Below the pieces are notes generated by a model that had not been told where the DNA came from, made no database searches, and was given only the letters and a program-made list of their open reading frames with translations. This document shows, one piece after another, positions 47,019-55,683 of a stretch of DNA of 64,000 nucleotides. The stretch lies in contig NZ_JSZO01000019.1 in the NCBI RefSeq assembly GCF_000801955.1, forward strand, positions 1 to 64,000, in the 5' to 3' direction. The first letter of the stretch is position 1. Each line of letters starts with the position of its first letter. Origin of the DNA: Ralstonia sp. A12 (GTDB lineage: Bacteria; Pseudomonadota; Gammaproteobacteria; Burkholderiales; Burkholderiaceae). The translations under genes and the position numbers were made by a program.

Positions 47019-47798
47019 GTGGACATCTCTTCCCTCAGCAGCAGCGCTTCGCTGTATGCGACGAGCAGCGTCTCGTCGACCAGCGCAACCACCGCAACAA
47101 CGTCAACCAGCGCGATCAGTGACACGTCCGGCACGAGCAGCACGACGCCGGTGCATCACCATCGCCGTCATGGCGGCGGCGGAGGTGGCGGCGACTTCAT
47201 GCAAGCGATCGAACAGGCACTCGCCCAGGTCGGCGTCTCGAATCCCTCGGCCATCTCGCCCACATCGTCGACGAGTTCGACCAGCGCCACTAGCGCCACC
47301 AGCGGCGTCAGCAGCACCGGCAGCACGACGGTCGCTAGCGCCACCGACGGTTCGGCCCCGCCGCCTCCGCCGCCCGATGGCGACGACGCGTCAGTGGGCA
47401 AGGACATCCACAAGCTTAAGCACGACCTGTTCGCAGCACTGAAGAGCGCGAGCGGCAGCGACAGCACTTCCAGCACAAGCGGCACGAACGGTACGAGCGG
47501 CACTTCCGGCGGCTACGGCAGCGACCTGTCGTCGGGTCTGCAGAATCTGATCTCGCAGCTCAACAGCGGGGATACGTCATCAAACAGCGCGCTGTCGACA
47601 TTGCAGTCGGATTTCCAACAGTTGGTGAGCGACGTGCAAGGCGGTTCGAGCAGCAGCTCCGGCGGCACGGGCTCCGGCAGTTCGTCGTCCAGCAGCTCGG
47701 CATCGTTGCAAGACTTCCTGCAACAACTGGCGCAGAACCTGGGTGGTCAGTCGACGGCGTCGGTGGCGGTGGGCAGCAGCATCAACGTGTATAGCTGA
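47019..47798 (+). CDS. Ser/Thr/Gly-rich, cysteine-free low-complexity protein
   Basis: 259 residues from GTG 47019, with a purine-rich CGGGGG 6 bases upstream; no signal peptide or membrane helix. Four short amphipathic helical segments ('FMQAIEQALAQVGVS', 'KDIHKLKHDLFAALKSA', 'GLQNLISQLNSG', 'ASLQDFLQQLAQNLGG') are separated by Ser/Thr/Gly-rich linkers, and there is an HHHRRHGGGGGGGD stretch at about 45-58 and a PPPPPP run. It contains no Cys and no Trp. The amphipathic helices separated by disordered linkers and the lack of a signal resemble type III-secreted harpins in composition only. I know of no assigned family. It converges on kefC with 16 bases between. Confidence 0.7.
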   Translation: MDISSLSSSASLYATSSVSSTSATTATTSTSAISDTSGTSSTTPVHHHRRHGGGGGGGDFMQAIEQALAQVGVSNPSAISPTSSTSSTSATSATSGVSSTGSTTVASATDGSAPPPPPPDGDDASVGKDIHKLKHDLFAALKSASGSDSTSSTSGTNGTSGTSGGYGSDLSSGLQNLISQLNSGDTSSNSALSTLQSDFQQLVSDVQGGSSSSSGGTGSGSSSSSSSASLQDFLQQLAQNLGGQSTASVAVGSSINVYS

Positions 47799-47814
47799 TG
47801 CGATCGGTGCGAGG

Positions 47815-49755
47815 TCAGTCCTCGCGCCGAATGCCGGCGCGGGCCGGGCAGTCGATGGGCGTAGCAGGTTCACTTCCGTCGATTTCGTTGGCGAGATCGG
47901 CGTCAGGTTGGGTGTCCGCCACGTCGTTGTGTTCGTTGCCCTCGCCCCACGGCATGCCCGATTCCCGCAGGCGCTTGCGCTGCGTACGGTCACGCTGGAA
48001 CATCTCGGCCAGTTCATCACGGCCCTGCTGGGCAAGCGACACCAGCTTCTTCTGGTCGCGATAGACCGGGTAGACCTGGTCCATCGAATTGAGCGTGTGA
48101 CGGCGGAACGTCTGGGCAATGCGGTGCGCCTCGTACGGCTCCTTGCCCAGGCCCTCCAGCACGCGACGGCCCAACGTCAACGAGCCCTCGAACATCTCGC
48201 GCTCGATCACCTCCACACCGCGGTCGCGCAACTGGTAGACGTGCGACACGTTGCGCGCCCGCACGTACAGCGTCAGGTGCGGGAAACGCTCGCGCACGCG
48301 GTCGACCACCTCCAGGCTGGTCTCCATGTCGTCGATGGCGACAACCATGATGCGGGCCTTGTCGGCGCCGGCGGTTTCCAGCAGGTCCATGCGCGTGGCG
48401 TCGCCGTAGAAGACCTTGAAGCCGAAGCGGCGCAGCATGTCGATCTGGTCGGGATCGTGGTCGAGCACGGTGGCGCTGTAGCCCTGGCTGTAGAGCATGC
48501 GGCCGACGATCTGCCCGAAGCGGCCGAAGCCGGCGATGATGACCTGGTTGTCCTGCGGCTCGATGGCCTCCGGCAGGCGCTTCTTTCCGCTGGTCAGGCG
48601 CGGCACCAGGATCTTGTCGTGAAAGAGCAGCAGCAGCGGCGTGGCGGCCATCGACAGGGCCACCACCAGGTTCAGCGTGGCGGTGGTCTCGGCGCCCAGC
48701 ACCTCGCCCGCCACGCTGGGCCCGAACACGACAAAGGCAAATTCACCGCCCTGCGAGAGCAAAAACGCAAACAGCCACGCCTGCCCGCGCGCGATGCCAA
48801 AGCGCGTGGCCAGCAAGCGCAGTGCGCCAATCTTCACCACCAGGAAGACCACCACCAACACCACTACTGCCAGCGGCTGGCGCATCAGCACGCCAAAGTC
48901 GATCGACATGCCGACGGCCAGGAAGAACAACCCGAGCAGCAGGCCCTTGAACGGCTCGATGTCGGTTTCCAGCGCGTGGCGGTATTCGGAGTCGGCCAGC
49001 AGCACGCCGGCAATGAAGGCGCCCAGCGCCATCGACAAACCCACGCTGTGCATCAGCAGCGCAATACCGACCACCAGCAGCAGCGAGAACGAGGTGAACA
49101 TCTCGCGCATGTTGGTGCGGGCAATGGCACGCAGCACGGGCCGCAGCAAGGTGCGCCCGCCAAAGATAACCGCCGCCACCACGCCCACCGCCTTGGCCGC
49201 CGCCATCCAGCTGTGGCTGCCGGAGGCATCGCCCGCATCGGCCGCCAGCAGTGGCAGCAGCGCGATCATCGGGATGGCGGCAATGTCCTGGAACAGCAGG
49301 ATGCCAAAGCTGGCCGTGCCCGCTGGCGTACGCATCAGGTTGCGCTCGGAGAGCGTGGCCAGCGCAATGGCCGTGGACGACAACGCCAGCCCCAGCCCCG
49401 CCACCACCGCCGCACGCCACGGGTGGCCGACCGCCGTCACCGCCACCCCGACCATCAGCGCACACACCACCAGTTGCAGCCCGCCGTACCCGAAGATGCT
49501 GCGCCGGAGCGACCACAGCCGTGCCGGCTCCAGCTCCAGCCCGATCACGAACATCATCAACACGACGCCGAACTCGGAGAAATCCAGGATCGACTGCACG
49601 TTGGTGATCAGCCGCAGCCCCCACGGCCCCACGATCACCCCGGCCAGCAGATAGCCGAGCACCGAGCCCAGGCCCAACCGGCGCGCCAGCGGCACCGCGG
49701 CCACGGCCGCAGCCAGGTAAATGACAAAGTTGACGAGCAGGTCGTGCGATTGCAT
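47815..49755 (-). CDS. kefC: CPA2 monovalent cation:proton antiporter, KefB/KefC type
   Basis: 646 residues. A Na+/H+ exchanger domain of about 12 helices (about 5-380) opens with 'VNFVIYLAAAVAAVPLARRLGLGSVLGYLLAGVIVGPWGL' and contains 'DSEYRHALETDIEPFKGLLLGLFFLAVGM', characteristic of KefB/C. A cytosolic RCK/TrkA-N domain (about 405-525) has the NAD-binding 'VIIAGFGRFGQIVGRML' and 'VLDHDPDQID'. The tail is about 100 residues, longer than usual and acidic at the end. Role: glutathione-gated K+ efflux that acidifies the cytoplasm during electrophile stress. The upstream gene is its quinone-reductase-like ancillary subunit. Confidence 0.9.
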   Translation of the reverse strand: MQSHDLLVNFVIYLAAAVAAVPLARRLGLGSVLGYLLAGVIVGPWGLRLITNVQSILDFSEFGVVLMMFVIGLELEPARLWSLRRSIFGYGGLQLVVCALMVGVAVTAVGHPWRAAVVAGLGLALSSTAIALATLSERNLMRTPAGTASFGILLFQDIAAIPMIALLPLLAADAGDASGSHSWMAAAKAVGVVAAVIFGGRTLLRPVLRAIARTNMREMFTSFSLLLVVGIALLMHSVGLSMALGAFIAGVLLADSEYRHALETDIEPFKGLLLGLFFLAVGMSIDFGVLMRQPLAVVVLVVVFLVVKIGALRLLATRFGIARGQAWLFAFLLSQGGEFAFVVFGPSVAGEVLGAETTATLNLVVALSMAATPLLLLFHDKILVPRLTSGKKRLPEAIEPQDNQVIIAGFGRFGQIVGRMLYSQGYSATVLDHDPDQIDMLRRFGFKVFYGDATRMDLLETAGADKARIMVVAIDDMETSLEVVDRVRERFPHLTLYVRARNVSHVYQLRDRGVEVIEREMFEGSLTLGRRVLEGLGKEPYEAHRIAQTFRRHTLNSMDQVYPVYRDQKKLVSLAQQGRDELAEMFQRDRTQRKRLRESGMPWGEGNEHNDVADTQPDADLANEIDGSEPATPIDCPARAGIRRED

Positions 49756-49785
49756 GGGCTGGCAGAAAACGGAGTATCGGGAACG

Positions 49786-50352
49786 TCAGACCGGGAAGTC
49801 GCTATCGTCTGTGCTGTCCGGCAGCCAGGGCTGCAGCGCAGCACGCACCTCGGCGACATGGGCGTCGATGGTTTCCGGCGATGCATCGTCGGCGTCGTGC
49901 AGCACGTGCGGCGGCTGCCACTGCATGCCGCACAGTGCGGCGGTCCGCTGCAGCGGCAGCAGGAACATGTCAAACGTGTAGCCGTGGGTGCCCGCCGGGC
50001 TATAGGAATGGGCGCGACCGCCGGTGGTGGCCAGCACCATCAGATGCTTGCCGCGCAAGGCGGTGCCGCCCGGCCCGTAGGCCCAGCCCATCTCCAGCAC
50101 CACGTCCAGCCACTCCTTGAGCAGCGACGGCGTGGCGTACCACTGCACCGGAAACTGGAAAACGATCAGTTCGGCCGCTTCCACCGCTTCCTGCTCGATG
50201 CGCACATCGATGTCGAAATCGGGGTAGTGCCAGTAGAGGTCGTGCATGGCCACACCCGGCAGGCTGGCCAGCGCGCGCGCAAGCGGCTTGTTTGCGCGCG
50301 AACGGCGCGGCGCAGGATGCGCGTAGATCACAAGAATGCGCGACGGAGTCAT
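49786..50352 (-). CDS. kefF: Kef-system ancillary NAD(P)H oxidoreductase (KefF/KefG-like)
   Basis: 188 residues, flavodoxin-like quinone-reductase fold: 'RILVIYAHPAPRRSRANKPLARAL' (FMN loop), 'VFQFPVQWYATPSLLKEWLDVVLEMGWAYGPGGTALRGKHLMVLATTGG' and 'GYTFDMFLLPLQRTAALCGMQW', which match KefF closely by eye. It lies 30 bases upstream of kefC on the same strand, the normal arrangement, and binds and activates the antiporter. The choice between KefF and KefG follows the neighbour and is not decisive. An in-frame TTG/GTG extension is not needed. Confidence 0.9.
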   Translation of the reverse strand: MTPSRILVIYAHPAPRRSRANKPLARALASLPGVAMHDLYWHYPDFDIDVRIEQEAVEAAELIVFQFPVQWYATPSLLKEWLDVVLEMGWAYGPGGTALRGKHLMVLATTGGRAHSYSPAGTHGYTFDMFLLPLQRTAALCGMQWQPPHVLHDADDASPETIDAHVAEVRAALQPWLPDSTDDSDFPV

Positions 50353-50766
50353 GGAAAATCAGGAGGCGGGGACGTCTTGAACGTGCATCTTCGCACGGCT
50401 ATTGTGGAGCGGCGTTACCGGGCACCCCAAAGGGTGCCCTTGCGCGTTACGGAAGCGACGGCGCACATTTGCGCAAATCAGGCGGTTCCGGCGGCGCTTT
50501 TTGTGCAATACAGCAAAACCCGTTGTGGATGCACCACACACCTGGAAGCCGCGCTCGTCTGCGATAAATCAATGATTTGGCGGGAAATTCTGGCGAAAGC
50601 CTGACACGAGTCTTACGGGAAATCCCTGATTGCCCTACAATAGCATGGTGCGTTGCACAACACCCAGTTGCACCCAACTGCGTGCCGCGGAGGCGCCACC
50701 CGCGCCGCCGAATCATCACCCCGTCGCCCTGCCAACAAGGGCGCACACAGAATAGGAAACGTTGTC
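50353..50766. other. 414-base intergenic region with hairpin and GNAT promoter
   Basis: Contains a perfect hairpin GGGCACCC-CAAA-GGGTGCCC (50420-50439) without a T-run, and a plausible promoter for the downstream gene: TTACGG (50613-50618), 17-base spacer, TACAAT (50636-50641). Transcription from there would give a leader of about 120 bases before the GTG at 50767. No coding frame convincing. Confidence 0.5.
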
Positions 50767-51462
50767 GTGAACCCGCTCGAACTGAGCAAGGCCATCGGCG
50801 TCGTCACCCAGGACGACATCGACAAGACGGAAGCCGCGCAGGGCGCGCCGCGTTCCACCGTGCTGGTGCGTGAGCTTGCCGCGCACCATCGCTCGCGCCT
50901 GCTCAAACACCTGCTCGCCCTGGGCGAGGAAGACCGCCTGCTGCGTTTCGGCCAGGTGGTGCGGGATCACGTCATCGAAGCGTACGTCGACAGCATCGAC
51001 TTCGACCACGACAAGGTCTTCGGCGTCTATAACGAGCGCCTGGAGCTGGTCGGCGTCGGTCACCTCGCCTACTTGCGCGACAACCCGCAAGGGCGCGTGG
51101 CGGAGTTTGGCGTGTCGGTGTCGGAATCGGCACGCGGCAAGGGCGTGGGCAGTGCGCTGTTCCAGCGCGCCGCCATGCACGGCCAGAACACCAAGGTGCG
51201 TACGCTGTACATGCACTGCCTGTCGCGCAACGCGGCCATGATGCACATCGCCAAGAAGGCCGGCATGCGCGTGCAGTATGCGTATGGCGAAGCCGACGCC
51301 TACCTGGAGCTGCCGCCCGCCGACACGATGAGCCTGCTGACCGAGGCCATCGACGAACAAGTGGCCGATCTGGACTACCTGCTCAAGCGCAATCTGCGCG
51401 ACGCACGCCGCTTCGGCCAGCGCTTCTGGCGCTCGCTGGTGCCGCAAAAGCGCACGGTCTGA
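50767..51462 (+). CDS. GNAT-family N-acetyltransferase
   Basis: 231 residues from GTG 50767, with TAGGAAA upstream; the open frame back to 50653 looks non-coding. A GNAT domain occupies about 50-190: 'LELVGVGHLAYLRDNPQGRVAEFGVSVSESARGKGVGSALFQRAAMHGQ' has the acetyl-CoA loop A-R-G-K-G-V-G, and 'LYMHCLSRNAAMMHIAKKAGMRVQYAYGEADAYLEL' is motif B. The C-terminal extension is helical and basic ('YLLKRNLRDARRFGQRFWRSL'). Terminator 21 bases after the stop. Substrate unknown. Confidence 0.88.
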   Translation: MNPLELSKAIGVVTQDDIDKTEAAQGAPRSTVLVRELAAHHRSRLLKHLLALGEEDRLLRFGQVVRDHVIEAYVDSIDFDHDKVFGVYNERLELVGVGHLAYLRDNPQGRVAEFGVSVSESARGKGVGSALFQRAAMHGQNTKVRTLYMHCLSRNAAMMHIAKKAGMRVQYAYGEADAYLELPPADTMSLLTEAIDEQVADLDYLLKRNLRDARRFGQRFWRSLVPQKRTV

Positions 51463-51483
51463 TCGCACCTGCTCCGCAGATGA

Positions 51484-51513
51484 AAAAACGCCCGGCTTTG
51501 ACCGGGCGTTTTT
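51484..51513 (+). terminator. Terminator after the GNAT gene
   Basis: Perfect 12-base stem AAAAACGCCCGG/CCGGGCGTTTTT with a 6-base loop and terminal T-run. Confidence 0.92.
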
Positions 51514-51529
51514 GTTTGCGCAACACGAT

Positions 51530-51725
51530 TATGTTTTGCGCAACTCAACGCGTTTCATTTCATTCAATTTATATCTGGTGAAAATCCCACAACTGTCCAG
51601 CACGCCATTTTGTGATTGGGATTCGACGCACATATATTGATATTCGGGATTTTGATTTAGACCACTCAAGCTCCAGCCAAACGGTTCGTTACAGCAGTCG
51701 TTAATCAACCGCGACGGGGACAACC
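51530..51725 (+). promoter_or_regulatory. AT-rich leader of the chemoreceptor gene
   Basis: About 195 bases noticeably richer in A+T than the neighbourhood (for example ATATATTGATATTCGGGATTT), directly upstream of the chemoreceptor. I looked for the flagellar sigma-28 pattern (TAAA-n15-GCCGATAA) and did not find a good match; no clear sigma-70 pair either. Confidence 0.35.
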
Positions 51726-53360
51726 ATGCGTTTCTCGCAAATGAAGGTGGCTACCCAACTGGCGTTGGGATTCGGCCTGACGATGGGCCTCCTTGTTCTC
51801 CTCACCGTATTCAGCTTGCTGCGCATGTCCGATTTTCGACGTTTGATGGAAGAAACGACGGAAATCAACGCGGTGGAAGCCAAACTGGCGGCCCAAATGC
51901 ATAACAGCGTGACCGAACGCGCGCTGGCCTTCCGCAATATCGTGCTGCTGGAGCAGCGCGATGAAATCCAGATCGAACTCAAGCGCATTGAAAGTCAGGA
52001 GCGCGAATACGCTGAGGCCGAAAACCACCTCGGCCGCATGTTCGCCACGCTGGACGACACCACGCCGGACGAGAAAGCCATGTTCGCGCAGGTCAAGCAC
52101 CAGGCCGAATTGGCTGCGCCCTACATCGCGCGCACCAAGGCGCTGATCCTGGACGGCAAGAAGGACGAGGCCTACAAACTGCTGCGCTTCGAATTCCGTC
52201 CGGTGCAGCGCACCTGGTGGGATCTGCTCGCCAAGCTGCAGGCCTTTGAAGAGAAGCTCAACGACGAGAACACCGCCAAGGCAAAGGCCAGCTACATCGA
52301 AAGCCGCAACTGGCTGCTGGCGCTAAGCGGCCTGGCGCTGCTGGTGAGCTTGGCGGCCAGCGCGCTCATCACACGCGGGCTGATCCGCAAGCTCGGCGGC
52401 GAGCCCGGCACCGTGGCCGACATTGCCGGCCAGATTGCCGGCGGCAACCTGGCCGTGGTCATCCACACACGCAGCGACAACCAGGCAAGCCTCATGCACG
52501 CCATGAAGCGCATGCGCGACAGCCTGGCTGCGATTGCCGAGCAGGTGCACACCAGCACTGACACGTTGGCCACCGCCTCGGAGCAGATCGCCACGGGCAA
52601 CTTCGATCTGTCGACCCGCACGCAGGAGCAGGCCTCCGCGCTGGAAGAATGCGCCGCCTCAATGGAGGAGCTCAACGCCACGGTCAAGCAGAACGCCGAC
52701 CACGCACGGCACGCCAACCAGCTCGCCACCGCGGCTGCCGACGTGGCCACGCAAGGCGGCTCGGTGGTGGCGCGCGTGGTCAACACCATGGGCGCGATCA
52801 GCGAATCGGCGCGCAAGGTGAGCGAGATCATCGGCGTGATCGACAGCATTGCATTCCAGACCAACATCCTCGCGCTCAACGCAGCCGTGGAAGCTGCCCG
52901 CGCGGGTGAGCAGGGGCGCGGCTTTGCCGTGGTCGCCAGCGAGGTGCGCGGGTTGGCGCAGCGCTCGGCCTCGGCGGCCAAGGAGATCAAGCTGCTGATT
53001 GGCGACTCCGTCGACCAAGTCCAGGCCGGCAACGCGCTGGTCGAACAGGCCGGCGCCACCATGCAGGACGTGGTGACCAGCATCCAACGCGTGACGGCCA
53101 TCATGACCGAGATCATGGGGGCCACCGACGAGCAGGCCGGCGGCATCGACCAGATCCACCACGCCATCGCGCAGATGGATGAGGTCACGCAGCAGAACGC
53201 CGCCCTTGTCGAAGAAGCGGCCGCCGCTGCGGAATCGATGCGCGAACAGACCACTCGCCTGGTCCGCGTAGTGAGCGTGTTCAAGCTGGCCGACCAGACG
53301 CAGAACAGCGCCCCGGCACAGCGCGTCGGCTATCGCCAGCCCGCGCTGCTGCCGGCCTGA
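51726..53360 (+). CDS. Methyl-accepting chemotaxis protein (Tar/Tsr-like)
   Basis: 544 residues. Membrane helices at about 11-32 and 197-216 bracket a four-helix-bundle periplasmic sensor (4HB_MCP) containing '[18 protein letters not shown]'. HAMP lies at about 217-270. The signalling domain has the invariant hairpin tip '[44 protein letters not shown]' and flanking methylation helices ('[22 protein letters not shown]', '[16 protein letters not shown]'). It lacks the CheR-docking NWETF-type C-terminal pentapeptide. The cysC gene starts 12 bases after its stop, an unusual partnership suggesting one transcript with the sulfation genes. Confidence 0.95.
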   Translation: MRFSQMKVATQLALGFGLTMGLLVLLTVFSLLRMSDFRRLMEETTEINAVEAKLAAQMHNSVTERALAFRNIVLLEQRDEIQIELKRIESQEREYAEAENHLGRMFATLDDTTPDEKAMFAQVKHQAELAAPYIARTKALILDGKKDEAYKLLRFEFRPVQRTWWDLLAKLQAFEEKLNDENTAKAKASYIESRNWLLALSGLALLVSLAASALITRGLIRKLGGEPGTVADIAGQIAGGNLAVVIHTRSDNQASLMHAMKRMRDSLAAIAEQVHTSTDTLATASEQIATGNFDLSTRTQEQASALEECAASMEELNATVKQNADHARHANQLATAAADVATQGGSVVARVVNTMGAISESARKVSEIIGVIDSIAFQTNILALNAAVEAARAGEQGRGFAVVASEVRGLAQRSASAAKEIKLLIGDSVDQVQAGNALVEQAGATMQDVVTSIQRVTAIMTEIMGATDEQAGGIDQIHHAIAQMDEVTQQNAALVEEAAAAAESMREQTTRLVRVVSVFKLADQTQNSAPAQRVGYRQPALLPA

Positions 53361-53372
53361 CACGGAGCCCAC

Positions 53373-54017
53373 ATGAAGCCCACCACGGCAGTTTCCGGCG
53401 CCGCCGCGCGCAACGTCTACTGGCACACCAGCACGCTGGCGGACGAAGCGCGCGCCCACCAGTTCGGCCACGCGCCGCTTACGCTGTGGCTCACGGGCCT
53501 GAGCGGCGCGGGCAAATCCACCCTCGCCTACGCGCTGGAGAAACGCCTGTACGACGCGCACCAACGCTGCGCCGTGCTCGATGGCGACAACCTGCGCCAT
53601 CACCTGAACCACGATCTCGGCTTTTCCGAAGCGGACCGCGCCGAGAACCTGCGCCGCGCGGCTGAAGTCGCCCGGCTGATGAATGACGTGGGGCTCATCG
53701 TCATTACTGCGTTTATCTCGCCGCTGCGCACCGACCGCGAGATGGCGCGCGAGATCATCGGTGCAGATCGCTTTGTCGAAGTGCATGTCTGCACGGCGCT
53801 CAACGTGTGTGAAGCACGCGACCCGAAAGGCCTGTATGCCCGCGCACGCGACGGGCAGATTCCACAGTTCACCGGCGTGTCGTCACCATACGAGCCACCG
53901 ACCGCGCCGTCGCTGCGGCTCGATACGGGCGCGCTGCCGTTAGCCGCCGCCACTGCCGCCTTGCACGCGCATCTGGCCTCGTGGCTAGACGTCCGCACAC
54001 TGGAGACCGCACGATGA
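53373..54017 (+). CDS. cysC: Adenylylsulfate (APS) kinase
   Basis: 214 residues, the usual CysC length plus a short extension. P-loop 'GLSGAGKST' around 45-53; 'LDGDNLRHHLNHDLGFSEADRAENLRRAAEVARLM' is the APS-binding signature; 'VITAFISPLRTDREMAREII' and 'KGLYARARDGQIPQFTGVSSPYEPP' (lid) follow. It phosphorylates APS to PAPS. The GGAG site is 6 bases before the ATG. Beta-proteobacteria commonly assimilate sulfate by APS reductase and then do not need PAPS, and the adjacent sulfotransferase, whose start overlaps this stop by 4 bases, is the obvious consumer. No ATP sulfurylase gene is nearby. Confidence 0.94.
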   Translation: MKPTTAVSGAAARNVYWHTSTLADEARAHQFGHAPLTLWLTGLSGAGKSTLAYALEKRLYDAHQRCAVLDGDNLRHHLNHDLGFSEADRAENLRRAAEVARLMNDVGLIVITAFISPLRTDREMAREIIGADRFVEVHVCTALNVCEARDPKGLYARARDGQIPQFTGVSSPYEPPTAPSLRLDTGALPLAAATAALHAHLASWLDVRTLETAR

Positions 54018-55120
54018 CCGCACGCCCACGCCCCGTCCTGATGATTCCGCTGCGCCGCTGCGGCAGCCATGCGCTGCGCCTGCGCCTGAACTTCAACCCG
54101 GCGTTCTACGCACCGTATCCGCTGCACATCGTCGACTTCATGCCGCTGGTGCCGCTGTACGGCAACCTTGATGACGACCGCGCCTACTTCCGCCTCGTCA
54201 CCGACGTGATCGGGCTGCAGGCGGCCAGCATGGTCAAGTGGCCCGGCGTGGTGTTCGACCCGGTGGAGATCTTCGAAGCCCTGCGCGATCAACCGCGCAG
54301 CGTGCATCGCGTGGTGTGGGAGCTGCTGCTGCGCGCCGGCGCGCAACACGGCGCACGCGTAGTCATGGACAAGTCGCTCGACAGCGTGCACTACGCCGAC
54401 GAGCTGATGACGCTGCTGCCGGACATGCGCTTCCTGAACGTGGTGCGCGACCCGCGCGCGCAAGTGGCGTCGATGAACCGCGCGATCATCCACGACTTCG
54501 ACACGCTGCTGAATGCGCAGACCTGGGCGGCCGCACATCGCGCTGCCAGCGCGCTCATCGCCACGCACCCGGAACGCACGCTCACCATCCGCTATGAGGA
54601 TTTCCTGACCGATCAGGAAGCCACGCTGCGCCGCGTGTGCGCCTTCCTGGAGATCGACTTCCTGCCGCAGATGCTGGACGTATCGCGCTCGGCCGAGGCG
54701 CGGCAGATCTCGCAGCTCTCTGCGCTGTGGACCTCCAACTGCTTTGCTCCCATCACTGCGAACATCGACAAGTTCCGCCAGCAGTTGTCGCTGGATGAGA
54801 TCGCGCTGATCGAAACGCTCACCCGCGACGACATGGCCCGCTATGGCTACACGCGCCTGACCGACGCCAACACCGTCATCGACGCCGATGCTGTGGATGC
54901 CGCGCGCGCGCGCTCCGAAGCCAGCCGCCAAACCGCCTGGCGCGCGCTGGAGACCGACAACTACCGCGACTTTGTGCTGCGCCGCCACCGCGCCGATTTT
55001 CTGGCCAGCGTGCGCGAGCGGCTGATGCTGCAGGCCATGACGGCGCTGGCCAGCCAACCTAAGCAACCGTATCGGCTGGATGCGCTGCAGGACGCAGCGG
55101 CGTTCGAGGTGACGGACTAG
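54014..55120 (+). CDS. PAPS-dependent sulfotransferase family protein
   Basis: 368 residues. The 5'-phosphosulfate-binding loop is 'IPLRRCGSHALRLRL' (around 10-24), a variant of P-x-R-S-G-S/T with Cys in place of Ser, and the 3'-phosphate-binding segment 'FLNVVRDPRAQVASMNR' (around 139-155) has the expected R-D-P-R...S. A following 'RYEDFLTDQEATLRRVCAFLEI' is typical of bacterial sulfotransferases such as NodH or RaxST relatives. There is no signal peptide. It is coupled to cysC by an ATGA overlap, so PAPS is made and used together. The acceptor (lipid, polysaccharide, peptide or metabolite) is unknown. It converges on a MarR gene with a 3-base gap. Confidence 0.88.
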   Translation: MTARPRPVLMIPLRRCGSHALRLRLNFNPAFYAPYPLHIVDFMPLVPLYGNLDDDRAYFRLVTDVIGLQAASMVKWPGVVFDPVEIFEALRDQPRSVHRVVWELLLRAGAQHGARVVMDKSLDSVHYADELMTLLPDMRFLNVVRDPRAQVASMNRAIIHDFDTLLNAQTWAAAHRAASALIATHPERTLTIRYEDFLTDQEATLRRVCAFLEIDFLPQMLDVSRSAEARQISQLSALWTSNCFAPITANIDKFRQQLSLDEIALIETLTRDDMARYGYTRLTDANTVIDADAVDAARARSEASRQTAWRALETDNYRDFVLRRHRADFLASVRERLMLQAMTALASQPKQPYRLDALQDAAAFEVTD

Positions 55121-55123
55121 GCG

Positions 55124-55582
55124 TCAACTGGCCGCGTCGTCATCGGGCTGCTCAGCCTCGGTGCCGACGTTGGCCGCCATGCGCCGTAGCACGGCACGAA
55201 ACACCTCCAGATCGGCATCGTCAATATCGGCGCGCAGGCGCGCGTCATAGGCGATCGCCGCCTCACGCAGCTTCAGAAACAACGCCCGCCCCGCCGGGGT
55301 GAGATCCACCTGGTGCACGCGCCGGTTGTCCGGCAGCGGGCTGCGCACCAGCAACCCCGCCTTTTCCATACCGTTCAGATGATGCGTGAGCGTCGGCCCC
55401 TGCACGCCCACGGTCGCGGCCAGCTCGGCCTGCGTGCGATGGCCGCCCTGCATCAGCGCCTTGAGGATCAACCACTCCGGCAGCGTGCCGCCGCGTTCCT
55501 GCAACGCGTCATCAAAGGCGCGACCGACCACCTTGGCGGTTTGCGCGAGCAGAAATCCGACAGGAACTTGCATTGGCTTCAT
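55124..55582 (-). CDS. MarR-family transcriptional regulator
   Basis: 152 residues with the MarR winged-helix: 'LPEWLILKALMQGGHRTQAELAATVGVQGPTLTHHLNGMEKAGLLVRSPLPDNRRVHQVDLTPAGRALFLKL' covers recognition helix and wing (D-N-R-R). It is divergent from the membrane-protein/VOC-enzyme unit, and a 21-base near-perfect palindrome lies in the gap, so it probably represses that unit and itself. The operator overlaps the predicted promoter of the divergent genes. Ligand unknown. Confidence 0.92.
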   Translation of the reverse strand: MKPMQVPVGFLLAQTAKVVGRAFDDALQERGGTLPEWLILKALMQGGHRTQAELAATVGVQGPTLTHHLNGMEKAGLLVRSPLPDNRRVHQVDLTPAGRALFLKLREAAIAYDARLRADIDDADLEVFRAVLRRMAANVGTEAEQPDDDAAS

Positions 55583-55596
55583 GACGATCTATGATA

Positions 55597-55617
55597 GATA
55601 TCGAATCATTCGATGTC
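55597..55617. promoter_or_regulatory. MarR-type operator
   Basis: GATATCGAATCATTCGATGTC: a perfect 15-base core ATCGAAT-C-ATTCGAT (55600-55614) and two more pairing bases on each side after one mismatch. It lies 15 bases upstream of the MarR start, just downstream of a TTGCAT (55568-55573)/TATGAT (55590-55595) promoter pair for the plus-strand genes. Confidence 0.65.
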
Positions 55618-55683
55618 AAAGTGTTGTGCGACTGCCGTCGCCGCACCTTCTCTCAATCGCTGCACATCAAACCAGGAGTCACC

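Noticed and set aside
47300-47800. Short Ser-codon repeats as a possible CRISPR or satellite array
   Set aside because: They follow the reading frame of a Ser/Thr/Gly-rich protein and have no constant repeat-spacer length.
47743-50604. Plus-strand 953-codon frame, among the longest in the window
   Set aside because: Antisense to kefC and kefF; sequence is His/Gln/Arg low complexity, so length alone is misleading.
51530-51725. Flagellar sigma-28 promoter for the chemoreceptor
   Set aside because: No TAAA-n15-GCCGATAA match good enough to report was found.
53373-55120. cysC-sulfotransferase as part of ordinary sulfate assimilation
   Set aside because: No cysDN, cysH or cysIJ is adjacent, and the stop-start overlap ties the kinase to a sulfotransferase instead; kept as a sulfation unit.
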